A DNA stretch of 5,971 nucleotides. Source: Deltaproteobacteria bacterium (GTDB taxonomy: Bacteria > Desulfobacterota > Desulfobacteria > Desulfobacterales > SURF-7). The translations under genes and the position numbers were made by a program. Position 1 is the first letter of the stretch. Each line of letters starts with the position of its first letter. Below, one piece after another: positions 5,852-5,971 of this stretch. The DNA is taken from positions 1 through 5,971 of the forward strand of contig JAFDJC010000201.1 of the NCBI GenBank assembly GCA_019307665.1, in the 5' to 3' direction. The notes beneath the pieces were generated by a model. It searched no databases, was not told the origin of the DNA, and was given only the letters and a program-made list of their open reading frames with translations.

Positions 5852-5864
5852 TTTTTACAGGACT
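5852..5864 (-). repeat. 13-base repeat, copy 2 (AGTCCTGTAAAAA on the minus strand)
   Basis: An exact match, in opposite orientation, to 4030-4042; GA also precedes the repeat by one base in both places. It ends 30 bases before the regulator ATG, where an autoregulatory operator would be expected. See copy 1 for doubts. Confidence 0.3.
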
Positions 5865-5917
5865 TTCCCCATTTTTTTTATACTTCAAATAAAAATAGCT
5901 GCCGCTTACTCGGGTGG

Positions 5918-5939
5918 CCCAGACAACTCGTTGTCTGGG
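5918..5939. repeat. Perfect hairpin in the operon leader region
   Basis: CCCAGACAA (5918-5926) and TTGTCTGGG (5931-5939) form a perfect 9-bp stem with a CTCG loop, and flanking TGG (5915-5917) and CCA (5944-5946) could extend it past a short bulge. There is no T-run on either side, so a standard intrinsic terminator is unlikely unless it ends a gene beyond the window without a U-tract. It may be a dispersed REP-like palindrome or an mRNA-stabilising stem. The rest of 5822-5971 shows no gene. Confidence 0.6.
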
Positions 5940-5971
5940 TGCGCCAGCACAAGAAGCCTGCAATAATCGGA

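Noticed and set aside
1..5971. CRISPR array, tRNA, rRNA or insertion sequence
   Set aside because: No regularly spaced repeats, no tRNA-like cloverleaf, no rRNA sequence and no transposase frame were recognised on either strand.

Overview
This is a moderately AT-rich bacterial window. Shine-Dalgarno sites, sigma70-type promoters and a polysaccharide gene cluster suggest a Gram-negative bacterium. The style (DUF4143 ATPase, RelE/Phd module, EPS-type regulator and several sugar-nucleotide SDR enzymes) recalls Desulfobacterota or similar environmental Proteobacteria, but that placement is an impression only.

Left part (1-688): a type II toxin-antitoxin module on the minus strand. A Phd/YefM-type antitoxin (144-404) is followed after 4 bases by a RelE-type toxin that runs off the left edge (1-139). 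Its promoter is a perfect TTGACA/TATAAT pair with an 18-base spacer that carries a 7-bp inverted repeat, a likely operator for autoregulation. A divergent AT-rich intergenic region separates it from the next gene.

Middle (689-1924): a plus-strand AAA ATPase of the AAA_14/DUF4143 type. Its promoter lies so close to the ATG that the predicted transcript is leaderless. Its stop codon shares the palindrome TTAA (1921-1924) with the stop codon of the convergent gene.

Right part (1921-5821): a four-gene minus-strand operon, read right to left. It encodes a two-domain regulator (MarR-like winged helix fused to a Rossmann-like domain), a UDP-sulfoquinovose synthase homologue (SQD1/SqdB family), a soluble UDP-sugar 4,6-dehydratase of the CapD/PseB type with Met in place of the catalytic Tyr, and a GalE-like NAD-dependent epimerase. 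Three consecutive SDR sugar-nucleotide enzymes and no lipid gene in view suggest precursor supply for a surface glycan, possibly containing a sulfonated sugar. The regulator, by position and architecture, may control the cluster, perhaps by sensing a nucleotide ligand (inference).

Right edge (5822-5971): no gene is seen. It holds a strong perfect hairpin (5918-5939) and the 5' leader of the operon.
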